From an archaeon (GTDB lineage Archaea > Iainarchaeota > Iainarchaeia > Iainarchaeales > GCA-2688035): a DNA stretch of 5,321 nt. The position numbers and the translations under genes were made by a program. Under the pieces are notes generated by a model. It ran no database searches and had not been told where the DNA came from. It saw nothing but the letters and a program-made list of their open reading frames with translations. The stretch spans positions 1-5,321 of the forward strand of contig JASLNX010000191.1 of NCBI GenBank assembly GCA_030745815.1. The letters run 5' to 3'. Below, piece after piece: positions 1 through 5,321 of this stretch. The first letter of the stretch is position 1. Every line of letters starts with the position of its first letter.

Positions 1-1
1 C

Positions 2-919
2 ACCGATTCCAAAAAAGTAGTAAGCTTTCTTAAGAAAGACTTTGACCGAATGGGACAAAAAAGCGTTGAAGCGATTGGGCGAAAGGTTGATTTTGATCTG
101 CACAAAGACCCAAGGAAAATTACCTGGGATGAGGCCGAGCAAATAATTAAAGCGTTTAAGGAAGTTTCATTTATTGCTCCAAGTGGAGAGTCACTAAGGC
201 CAATTGGAGAGAAACAAATTGAGAACAGCTTAAAGAGCATTGTTGAGCCGGAATTCTTAACGGTTCTTACAAGAAAACCACAGGTTTACGCAGGAGGCTT
301 CCCGTTCCAAGTTGAAGTGTCAGTGTCGTACGGTGGCAAGGCTGGACGAACTGTTTCCGGCCCAGAGGGAATGGAAAAAAGGCTTGAAATAATGAGGTTT
401 GCAAACCGCGCGCCACTTCTTTTTGACGCAGGAAACTGCGCTATAACAAAAGCAGTTCACAGTATTGACTGGAAAAGATACGACATAAAAGACATTGACA
501 GAGCGCCAGTTACAGTTCTTGTAAACTTTATTTCTGTTCACATCCCATACACTAGTGCCGGAAAGCAGGCAATCGCAGACGAGGACGAAGTGATTGAAGA
601 AATAAGGCTTGCTTTAATGCAAACCGGTAGAAAGGCCGGAAGGTATATTTCAGGAAAGAGAAGGGAAAAAGAAAAGCAAATGAAAAGAGAGCTTTTCTAC
701 AAGTACATTCCTGAAGTTGTTGCCGCACTAAACAAGCTTACAGGGTCAAACAAAGACAAGCTCAAGAAAAATCTTGAAAAAATGGTTCTTAATAAGCTTA
801 GACTTGAGGACGCTCTCGAGGTTGAAGAAATGAATGGAAATGGCAAAGAAGAAAACGCAAAGGGTGGAGAAGATGGTAAAGAAAAAGGCACAGCCGAAAA
901 AGCCAAAGGCAAAAAGTAA
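2..919 (+). CDS. top6B: DNA topoisomerase VI subunit B, 3' part (left end outside window)
   Basis: This is the ATP-binding subunit of type IIB topoisomerase VI, which with Top6A passes one DNA duplex through another. The frame is open to the left edge (16 codons precede the ATG at 50), so that ATG is internal and the N-terminal GHKL ATPase domain lies outside. Of 305 visible codons, about 1-85 match the H2TH region (FIAPSGESLRPIGEKQIE). About 86-235 are the transducer domain: RFANRAPLLFDAGNCAITKA, then TSAGKQAIAD, whose lysine (visible residue 188) matches the switch lysine that contacts ATP gamma-phosphate in the family. A charged helix (GKRREKEKQMKREL) follows. Residues about 278-305 are a low-complexity Lys/Glu/Gly tail, with no sign of the extra C-terminal Ig-like domain of some euryarchaeal homologues. 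The last 86 nt overlap top6A. Family identity is very secure. Confidence 0.96.
   Translation, partial: TDSKKVVSFLKKDFDRMGQKSVEAIGRKVDFDLHKDPRKITWDEAEQIIKAFKEVSFIAPSGESLRPIGEKQIENSLKSIVEPEFLTVLTRKPQVYAGGFPFQVEVSVSYGGKAGRTVSGPEGMEKRLEIMRFANRAPLLFDAGNCAITKAVHSIDWKRYDIKDIDRAPVTVLVNFISVHIPYTSAGKQAIADEDEVIEEIRLALMQTGRKAGRYISGKRREKEKQMKRELFYKYIPEVVAALNKLTGSNKDKLKKNLEKMVLNKLRLEDALEVEEMNGNGKEENAKGGEDGKEKGTAEKAKGKK
818..872 (+). promoter_or_regulatory. Competing ribosome-binding sites for top6A inside top6B
   Basis: Two Shine-Dalgarno-like stretches lie in the top6B coding sequence. GAGGT at 818-822 sits 11 nt before ATG 834. GGTG and GGAG within 863-869 sit 3-6 nt before ATG 873. Both match parts of the archaeal consensus GGAGGTGA. 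They leave the true top6A start open between residue 1 and residue 14 of the longer form. The Lys-rich leader carries no conserved motif that would decide between them. Confidence 0.4.
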
Positions 920-2021
920 GGAGCAAGAAACTCCAAAGCAAGTTGCCAAAAAGCTTGAAGGAATAGGCCAAGAAATGGTTAAGGACATAACAAAGCTTAA
1001 GGACCCTGAATTTAGAACTCAACTCAGGGGAAGAAGCAATGTTATGTTTGACGAGAAAAAGGGAACTCTTGCCTTAGGAGACAAGACAACCACAAGGAAT
1101 TTCTTAAACATTGGCCACGCAAGAAAGTTTATGCAAACAACAATGGTTGCTGCAAAAACAAGAGACTACTTAAACCACAACAAGACTGCTTCAATTAGGG
1201 AAATTTATTACGAATTAAAGCACACTGTTCCAAACTCAAAAGAAAACACTTTTGACGGGCAAACAGAAAGTGATTCAGTAATTGTTGATTTGGAACACAG
1301 TGTTGATACCATCAGGGAAAAATTAAATTTGCACGCAAACCCAAAGGGAACTCTTTACGGAGACATAACTCTTAAGGACAAAATGCACAACAACGATAAA
1401 TTCAACTGCTTAAAACTTGGAAGAGGCGGCTGGAGCGTAATGTCAAGGCTTGAGCCTGAAGAAATTGAGATTGTAAAAGTTAACGCAAAATATGTTCTGG
1501 TTATTGAAACAGAGGCAATGTACGAAAGGCTTGTTGAGGAACAATTTGCAAGAAAGAACAAATGCATTTTGGTTAGTACAGGTGGACAGGCTGCAAGGGG
1601 AACAAGAAGGCTTATTCACAGATTAAACCAGCAGGAAAAGTTGCCTGTTTTAGTCTTTACAGACGGAGACCCTTACGGCTGGTATATTTACAGCGTTATA
1701 AAACAGGGTTCAATGGCGCTGGCTGCTCACTCTGACTACCTTGCAAGTCCTGAAGCAAAATATATTGGAATGACACTTGACGATGTTGAAACATATGAAC
1801 TCCAAAACGTCACTGAGAAAATGAAGGACGGGGACATTAAGAGGGCAAAAGAAATGCTTGAGTACCCCTGGTTCCAAAACAAGGAATGGCAAAGGCAGTT
1901 AAAGAAGGCCCTAAAGGAAAAGATTAGGATTGAACAACAGGCCCTTGCAAACAAAAGCCTTGAGTTTGTTGCAAAAGAGTATTTGCCAAGAAAAATAAAA
2001 GACGAAGACTTTTTGCCGTAG
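834..2021 (+). CDS. top6A: DNA topoisomerase VI subunit A (Spo11-like DNA-cleaving subunit)
   Basis: This is the catalytic subunit of topoisomerase VI, homologous to Spo11; it cuts both strands through a 5'-phosphotyrosine link. The 395-residue product has a Lys-rich leader (about 1-45), then the 5Y-CAP winged-helix domain with RGRSNVMFDEKKGTLALGD and the catalytic motif IREIYYELKHT, the second Tyr (Y126) being the expected nucleophile. The Toprim domain follows, with its acidic residues in VLVIETEAMYE (E225) and VFTDGDPYGWY (D277, D279). All catalytic residues are present, so the enzyme should be active. Length is near the family norm (about 360-390), the excess being the leader. The start is uncertain: ATG 834 has GAGGT at 818-822, whereas ATG 873 has GGTG/GGAG at 863-869. 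Either start lies within top6B (86 or 47 nt overlap), which suggests translational coupling. The gene ends with TAG directly against the stop of the opposing gene. Confidence 0.96.
   Translation: MEMAKKKTQRVEKMVKKKAQPKKPKAKSKEQETPKQVAKKLEGIGQEMVKDITKLKDPEFRTQLRGRSNVMFDEKKGTLALGDKTTTRNFLNIGHARKFMQTTMVAAKTRDYLNHNKTASIREIYYELKHTVPNSKENTFDGQTESDSVIVDLEHSVDTIREKLNLHANPKGTLYGDITLKDKMHNNDKFNCLKLGRGGWSVMSRLEPEEIEIVKVNAKYVLVIETEAMYERLVEEQFARKNKCILVSTGGQAARGTRRLIHRLNQQEKLPVLVFTDGDPYGWYIYSVIKQGSMALAAHSDYLASPEAKYIGMTLDDVETYELQNVTEKMKDGDIKRAKEMLEYPWFQNKEWQRQLKKALKEKIRIEQQALANKSLEFVAKEYLPRKIKDEDFLP
1989..2001 (-). terminator. T-rich terminator-like tract after the phosphohistidine-domain gene
   Basis: On the minus strand, CTTTTATTTTTCT begins about 20 nt past the stop of the opposing gene, inside the end of top6A, where the plus strand codes for Arg-Lys-Ile-Lys. 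It has the U-rich form expected of an archaeal terminator. It would let the two convergent transcripts overlap by only a few tens of nucleotides. The evidence is composition only. Confidence 0.3.
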
Positions 2022-2828
2022 CTAATTCTTCTTTTTCTTAATTATTCCATTCTTTGCGTCAACTTCAACAACATCGTTGTCCTTTAGAACTTGCGTTGCA
2101 ATATTTGTTCCAATAACGCACGGAATTCTAAATTCTCTACTTACAATTGCAGCGTGACACGTTAGGCCACCTAGGTCTGTAACAATTGCCCTGGCCTTGG
2201 CCATTGCAGGCAAAAGGTTTGGATTTGTTGCGTGAGAAACTAAAATGTCCCCTTTTTCCATTTTAATTATTTCATTTGGATGATTAATTACCTTTACCTT
2301 GCCGGTTACAAGGCCGTCAAATACTGGGGTGCCGGTTAGTTCATTGGTCTCACTTATCTTTACTTCCGCCACATTTTCCTTGTACCACTTTCTTGCCTCG
2401 GAACCTACAAGAAAAGTTCTCTTTCCGTTAACTGAGTAAAAAACAGAGTACTTAAATCTCTCATTCAAAAGTTCAAAGTCATTAAATTCCCCGTCAAGAG
2501 CGTCTAAGAGTTCCTGCCTTGTCATAAAACGAGCTTGGTCAATTGAAATGCCCAATCTCTTTGCAATCTCACCAAGAAGCTTTGTTAAGGAGAAGCAACC
2601 AAAGTACATTGCGTCCTTTCTGTGGCCCTTTGTTTCAATAAGGCGCTTTGGGAAAGACAAAATCTTTTTTTCGCTCTCATTGTCTGAAAGCCTTTCAAGA
2701 AGCTTTTCCTGCAGTCCGATTATCTTTTTATTTTCCTCAAACTCTTTTGCAATATACATTCCGCCCTTAAGGTTTAATTTTAGCTGTTCAATGAAATACC
2801 TTTTCTTCAAGGGCGGACCCTCGTACAT
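2022..2828 (-). CDS. PEP-utilising phosphohistidine 'mobile' domain protein, probably 5'-incomplete
   Basis: The 268 residues read from the only ATG fall into two parts. Residues about 1-150 are a charged, mostly helical region that appears in uncharacterised phosphohistidine-domain proteins I associate with DPANN archaea and candidate bacterial phyla. Residues about 168-265 are the swivelling domain of PEP synthase and PPDK: GDILVSHATNPNLLPAMA, then TDLGGLTCHAAIVSRE, whose His225 matches the phosphorylated histidine of PEP synthase, then RIPCVIGT. No ATP-grasp or PEP-binding barrel is present, so it cannot be PEP synthase itself; a phosphocarrier or phosphotransfer role is inference. ATG 2828 has no Shine-Dalgarno and cuts through the similarity (FIWIFF-MYEGPP), so the real protein probably began upstream. 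The gene is convergent with top6A at zero spacing. The domain is certain; the function and start are not. Confidence 0.8.
   Translation of the reverse strand: MYEGPPLKKRYFIEQLKLNLKGGMYIAKEFEENKKIIGLQEKLLERLSDNESEKKILSFPKRLIETKGHRKDAMYFGCFSLTKLLGEIAKRLGISIDQARFMTRQELLDALDGEFNDFELLNERFKYSVFYSVNGKRTFLVGSEARKWYKENVAEVKISETNELTGTPVFDGLVTGKVKVINHPNEIIKMEKGDILVSHATNPNLLPAMAKARAIVTDLGGLTCHAAIVSREFRIPCVIGTNIATQVLKDNDVVEVDAKNGIIKKKKN
2026..2046 (+). terminator. T-rich terminator-like tract after top6A
   Basis: Starting 5 nt after the top6A stop, 21 nt of the plus strand are almost all T with a few A and C, including a T5 run at 2032-2036. Archaeal RNA polymerase commonly terminates on such U-rich tracts without a hairpin, so this probably ends the top6BA transcript. 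The same bases read on the other strand encode the Lys-rich C-terminus (IIKKKKN) of the opposing gene, so the tract may equally reflect lysine codons. Confidence 0.4.
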
Positions 2829-3064
2829 AAAGAAAATCCAGATGAACTTATTCCAGTGCTCTTCAAGCAGTGAATTAAACTCTGGGAAATCTTTTGGAAG
2901 GGCCTTTTCGATTTCTGTTAAAGTCTTTGACTCAAAAAATGAAACAAGATCTTTGTTTTCGTGAAGCTTGTCATTGGAAAGACAAGAATTGTAAGCTTGT
3001 ACTTTTTCACCAGGGGAATTATTAAGCTACCATCATGCCAAAACTTCATCTTCAAAGTCCACAT
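2829..3064 (-). pseudogene. Upstream coding remnant of the phosphohistidine-domain gene, out of frame at its 5' end
   Basis: The frame of the downstream gene stays open for 66 more codons, from 3026 to 2829, and reads as plausible protein: EIEKALPKDFPEF, then LLEEHWNKFIWIFF running straight into MYEGPP. It contains no ATG, GTG or TTG and is closed by TAG at 3029-3027, with TGA two codons further upstream. In another minus-strand frame, ATG 3064 opens MWTLKMKFWHDGSLI, which overlaps this region. One inserted base, for example in the C4 run (3012-3015 region) or the A5 run next to it, would join the two into a protein of roughly 347 residues. So this is either a frameshift mutation or assembly error, or the leftover of a 5' truncation; family members as I recall them are longer still. 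The extension is well supported; which explanation is right is not. Confidence 0.5.
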
Positions 3065-3073
3065 TTCTAAACC

Positions 3074-3106
3074 CAAATAGATTAATGCTTTTTCCTTAAT
3101 AAAATT
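3074..3106. promoter_or_regulatory. Candidate divergent promoter region between cutA and the minus-strand gene
   Basis: The stretch is AT-rich and lies between two divergently read segments. On the minus strand, AATTTTATTAA (3106-3096) would be a TATA-like box about 36 nt before ATG 3064, giving a leader of roughly 10 nt. On the plus strand, CAAATAGATTAATG (3074-3087) could serve cutA with a similarly short leader. Neither is a close match to a canonical archaeal TATA box, and no operator repeat is seen. Confidence 0.3.
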
Positions 3107-3117
3107 AGCTGATTGAA

Positions 3118-3432
3118 ATGAAAACAGTAATTGGGTTAGTAACTTGTAGCAATTCAACCGAGGCAAAGAAAATTGCAAAACATCTGCTTGAGAAAAAGCT
3201 TGTTGCCTGCTGTAACATTGTGCCTGAAATTGAATCAATTTACTTGTGGAAGGGCGAAGTAAAACAAGGGAGTGAGGCTTTACTAATTGTAAAAACAAGG
3301 GAGCAGCTAAAAGAGAAAGTACAGGAAGAAATTGAAAAGATTCACTCATACGAACTGCCAGTAATAGAATTCATTGAAACAGAATTAAGCAGCAAGGCCT
3401 GCAAATGGATTGAAAAAGAAACTAAGGAATAA
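3118..3432 (+). CDS. cutA: CutA-type divalent cation tolerance protein
   Basis: A small cytoplasmic protein of the CutA1 family, whose members form very stable trimers with a ferredoxin-like fold. They bind divalent metals such as copper, but their cellular role is poorly defined. The 104 residues match the usual length (about 100-112). Family motifs appear in order: a first strand TVIGLVTC, then LVACCNIVPEIESIYLWKGE (residues 28-47) with the Cys pair at 31-32, then ALLIVKT (54-60), the HSYELPVIEF block (76-85) and the closing Trp97. The start is firm: an in-frame TAG at 3106-3108 leaves ATG 3118 as the first usable codon. No strong Shine-Dalgarno precedes it, as expected for a short-leader transcript. 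It stands alone on its strand, and its stop lies 2 nt from that of acs. Confidence 0.95.
   Translation: MKTVIGLVTCSNSTEAKKIAKHLLEKKLVACCNIVPEIESIYLWKGEVKQGSEALLIVKTREQLKEKVQEEIEKIHSYELPVIEFIETELSSKACKWIEKETKE
3412..3421 (-). terminator. Short T-rich tract after acs
   Basis: On the minus strand, TTTCTTTTTC begins about 13 nt past the acs stop, inside the end of cutA, where the plus strand codes for a Lys/Glu-rich tail. It could act as a U-rich terminator for acs. The counterpart for cutA on the plus strand is only a T5 run at 3460-3464. The support is weak and compositional. Confidence 0.25.
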
Positions 3433-3434
3433 AT

Positions 3435-5321
3435 TCACTTTCGCCTGTAGCCAACAACCTTTTTCAAATAGCCAACAATTGCAGGGTTTTGCAGAGTACT
3501 TGCGTCCCCAAGCTTTTCGTTAACAAGCATGCTTCGCAAAAAGCGTCTCATTATTTTTCCGCTCCTGGTTTTTGGAAGTCCCTTAACAAACAATATTTGA
3601 TGAGGCTTTGCTGTTGGCCCAATTGCCTTTTTGACCTGCTTTACAATTTCTGCTTCAATCTTTGGACCTGCCTTTTCACCTGGTCGAAGCACAACAAATG
3701 CCACTGGAACCTGGCCTCTTATTTCATCAGGCTTTGGCACAACCGCTGACTCAATTACATCAGGGTGAGAGGTTATTGCGTCCTCAACCTCTGCGCTGCT
3801 CAAGCGGTGTCCTGCGACCTTCATTACGTCGTCTACACGACCGGTAACTCGAATGTTGTTTTTGTCGTACCACTTTGCGCCATCGCTTGTGTAATAAGTT
3901 TTAACCCCGTACTCGCTCCAATAAGTGTCACGGTACTTCTTTGGATTCTTCCAAACCCCCCTAAGAAGTCCTGGCGGGAAAGGGCTTTTGAAAACAAGGT
4001 AACCTGTTTCTCCCTTCTTTACCTTTTTGCCTTGGTCGTCAAGAATTTCAGCCCTTGTTCCAGGGAAAGGCCTCCCGGCAACGCTTGGAATAAACGGACC
4101 TATCCCGGGTAAGGCATTAACTAGTGTACCGCCTGTTTCAGTCTGCCACCAGGTGTCAAGTACTGGGCACTTTTTGCCGCCAATGTAATCAAAGTACCAA
4201 TTCCAGGTTTCCAAATCAATTGGTTCGCCAACCGTTCCAAGAATTCTAAGGGTTGATAAGTCGTAGCGTTTTGGCCACTTTTTGCCCATTTTCTTAAACA
4301 TCCTAATAGCAGTTGGCGCTGTGTAAAAAACGCTTACGTCAAACTTGTCAGTAATATCCCACAACCTGCCCCAATCAGGAAGGTTTGGAGCGCCCTCATA
4401 AATAACAATTGTTGCTCCAACTGAGAGCGGGCCGTAACAGTTGTAAGTGTGCCCTGTAATCCACCCAACATCAGCAGTGCACCAGAAGACATCGTCGTCG
4501 TGTAAATCAAAATCCCACAGTGTTGTCAAATAAGCCTGTGTTAAATATCCGCCTGTGTCGTGAATTACCCCCTTTGGCTTTCCGGTTGTTCCAGAGGTAT
4601 AAAGCAGGAACAGTGGTGAATTTGATTCAACTGGAACTGGTTTTGAATCCTCGCTTGCTGCATCCATTAAATCATGATACCATAGGTCTCGGCCTTTCTT
4701 CATTTTAACCTTTGAGCCAAGGCGCTGTACAACAACCATTTTCTTAACGCTTTTAGCACTTGCCGCAATATCTGCCTGTTTCTTTAGTGGGATTTGCTTT
4801 CCTCGTCTCCAGTAACCGTCGCATGTAATAAGCACTTTTGCTTCGCAGTCTTCAACTCTTTTTCTAAAATTCGGGCCACTAAATGCAGAGAACACAACTG
4901 AGTGAATTGCCCCAATTCGTGCACATGCAAGCATTGAAATCATTACTTCAGGAATCATAGGTAGGTAAATGCCAACCCTGTCTCCCTTTTTAACGCCCAG
5001 ACCCTTTAGTGTGTTTGCAAACTTGCAAACCTGTCGGTAAAGGCCGCGGTAAGTTAACTTTCTTTCCCTTTCATTTGGAGACTCCGGTTCCCAAATTATT
5101 GCAACTTTGTTTCCGCGCGTTTTTAAGTGCCTGTCAATGCAGTTGTAGGAAACATTTAGTTGTCCTCCGACAAACCATTTGAAGTAAGGCGGCTTTTCTT
5201 CGTAAACCTTTTTCCATGGCTTAAACCAGTCCAGACCCTCTTTGGCTTGGTCTGCCCAAAACTTTTTTGGATTTTTTGCAGCTTTTGTGTAAATAGAAGG
5301 ACTTGAAACGTGAGCGCGCTT
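3435..5321 (-). CDS. acs: AMP-forming acetyl-CoA synthetase (N-terminus outside window)
   Basis: This enzyme converts acetate, ATP and CoA to acetyl-CoA, AMP and pyrophosphate through an acetyl-adenylate. The frame is open to the right edge: 121 codons precede the ATG at 4958, giving 628 visible residues against about 630-660 for the family, so only a short N-terminal piece is missing. Visible landmarks are the N-terminal region (WFVGGQLNVSYNCIDRHL), the P-loop TSGTTGKPKG (242-251), WITGHTYNCYGP, GTVGEPI, DTWWQTETGG (389-398), TSDGA, hinge/A8 GRVDDVMKVAGHR (494-506) and PKTRSGKIMRR with the adenylation lysine (589). The WIT, GTVGEP and WWQTE residues are the small acetate pocket, which favours acetate over longer acids. 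In the family that lysine is often controlled by acetylation; whether this happens here is unknown. No operon partner is seen. Confidence 0.96.
   Translation of the reverse strand, partial: KRAHVSSPSIYTKAAKNPKKFWADQAKEGLDWFKPWKKVYEEKPPYFKWFVGGQLNVSYNCIDRHLKTRGNKVAIIWEPESPNERERKLTYRGLYRQVCKFANTLKGLGVKKGDRVGIYLPMIPEVMISMLACARIGAIHSVVFSAFSGPNFRKRVEDCEAKVLITCDGYWRRGKQIPLKKQADIAASAKSVKKMVVVQRLGSKVKMKKGRDLWYHDLMDAASEDSKPVPVESNSPLFLLYTSGTTGKPKGVIHDTGGYLTQAYLTTLWDFDLHDDDVFWCTADVGWITGHTYNCYGPLSVGATIVIYEGAPNLPDWGRLWDITDKFDVSVFYTAPTAIRMFKKMGKKWPKRYDLSTLRILGTVGEPIDLETWNWYFDYIGGKKCPVLDTWWQTETGGTLVNALPGIGPFIPSVAGRPFPGTRAEILDDQGKKVKKGETGYLVFKSPFPPGLLRGVWKNPKKYRDTYWSEYGVKTYYTSDGAKWYDKNNIRVTGRVDDVMKVAGHRLSSAEVEDAITSHPDVIESAVVPKPDEIRGQVPVAFVVLRPGEKAGPKIEAEIVKQVKKAIGPTAKPHQILFVKGLPKTRSGKIMRRFLRSMLVNEKLGDASTLQNPAIVGYLKKVVGYRRK

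Noticed and set aside
834..1022. Several long minus-strand open frames opposite the top6B/top6A junction
   Set aside because: They arise because A-rich lysine codons rarely give stops when read in reverse. The translations are Phe/Leu/Ser-rich and low in complexity.
2548..2964. A 138-codon plus-strand open frame opposite the phosphohistidine-domain gene
   Set aside because: Ser/Phe-rich translation typical of the antisense of Lys/Glu/Leu-rich coding sequence. The opposite strand holds recognisable protein.
2967..2986. Hairpin CTTGTC-N8-GACAAG, flanked by two copies of AAGCTTGT
   Set aside because: The stem is only 6 bp and lies within a stretch that reads as protein on the minus strand. There is no T-run at either side, so it is probably chance.
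3027..3062. Stop-codon recoding: the minus frame reads TGA, TGG, TAG just before the open frame of the phosphohistidine-domain gene
   Set aside because: Two different stops within three codons, no selenocysteine-type structure seen, and TGA and TAG act as normal stops for acs and top6A. A frameshift or truncation is simpler.
2918..3349. A 143-codon minus-strand open frame lying opposite cutA
   Set aside because: Most of it is antisense to the well-supported cutA and resembles no family. Only its last part, from ATG 3064 down, is of interest, as a possible out-of-frame 5' end of the phosphohistidine-domain gene.
1..5321. tRNA or rRNA genes, CRISPR arrays, insertion sequences, attachment sites, defence modules
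   Set aside because: Nearly all the sequence is accounted for by five housekeeping-type genes. No repeat arrays, terminal inverted repeats or RNA-like folds were seen by eye.

Overview
The window looks like ordinary chromosomal sequence from an archaeon. The main evidence is a two-gene DNA topoisomerase VI operon (top6B then top6A). Short intergenic gaps, T-rich ends at convergent gene borders and a helical-domain plus phosphohistidine-domain protein of a type I associate with DPANN and related uncultured lineages point towards a small-genome DPANN or deep euryarchaeal lineage. The phylum cannot be fixed from this sequence. TAG, TAA and TGA all end genes here, so the standard code applies.

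Layout: (1) nt 2-919, plus strand: the 3' part of top6B, cut by the left edge so that the ATPase domain is missing. (2) nt 834-2021, plus strand: complete top6A, starting inside the end of top6B. (3) nt 2022-2828, minus strand: a protein ending in a PEP-utilising phosphohistidine 'mobile' domain, convergent with top6A and touching it stop-to-stop. Its recognisable coding sequence runs on upstream of the only available ATG, so its 5' end appears truncated or frameshifted. (4) nt 3118-3432, plus strand: cutA, a small trimeric metal-tolerance-type protein. (5) nt 3435-5321, minus strand: AMP-forming acetyl-CoA synthetase (acs), convergent with cutA and cut by the right edge so that only a short N-terminal piece is missing.

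Top6B and Top6A form one enzyme, a type IIB topoisomerase that relaxes and decatenates DNA, and their overlap suggests coupled translation. The other three genes show no clear functional link to it or to one another. Acs would feed acetate into acetyl-CoA. The phosphohistidine-domain protein has no ATP-grasp or PEP-binding partner domain in view. No RNA gene, CRISPR array, insertion sequence or phage-like module was seen, and I found no convincing new multi-gene system. The best leads are the interrupted phosphohistidine-domain gene and the overlapping lysine-rich tails of Top6B and Top6A.
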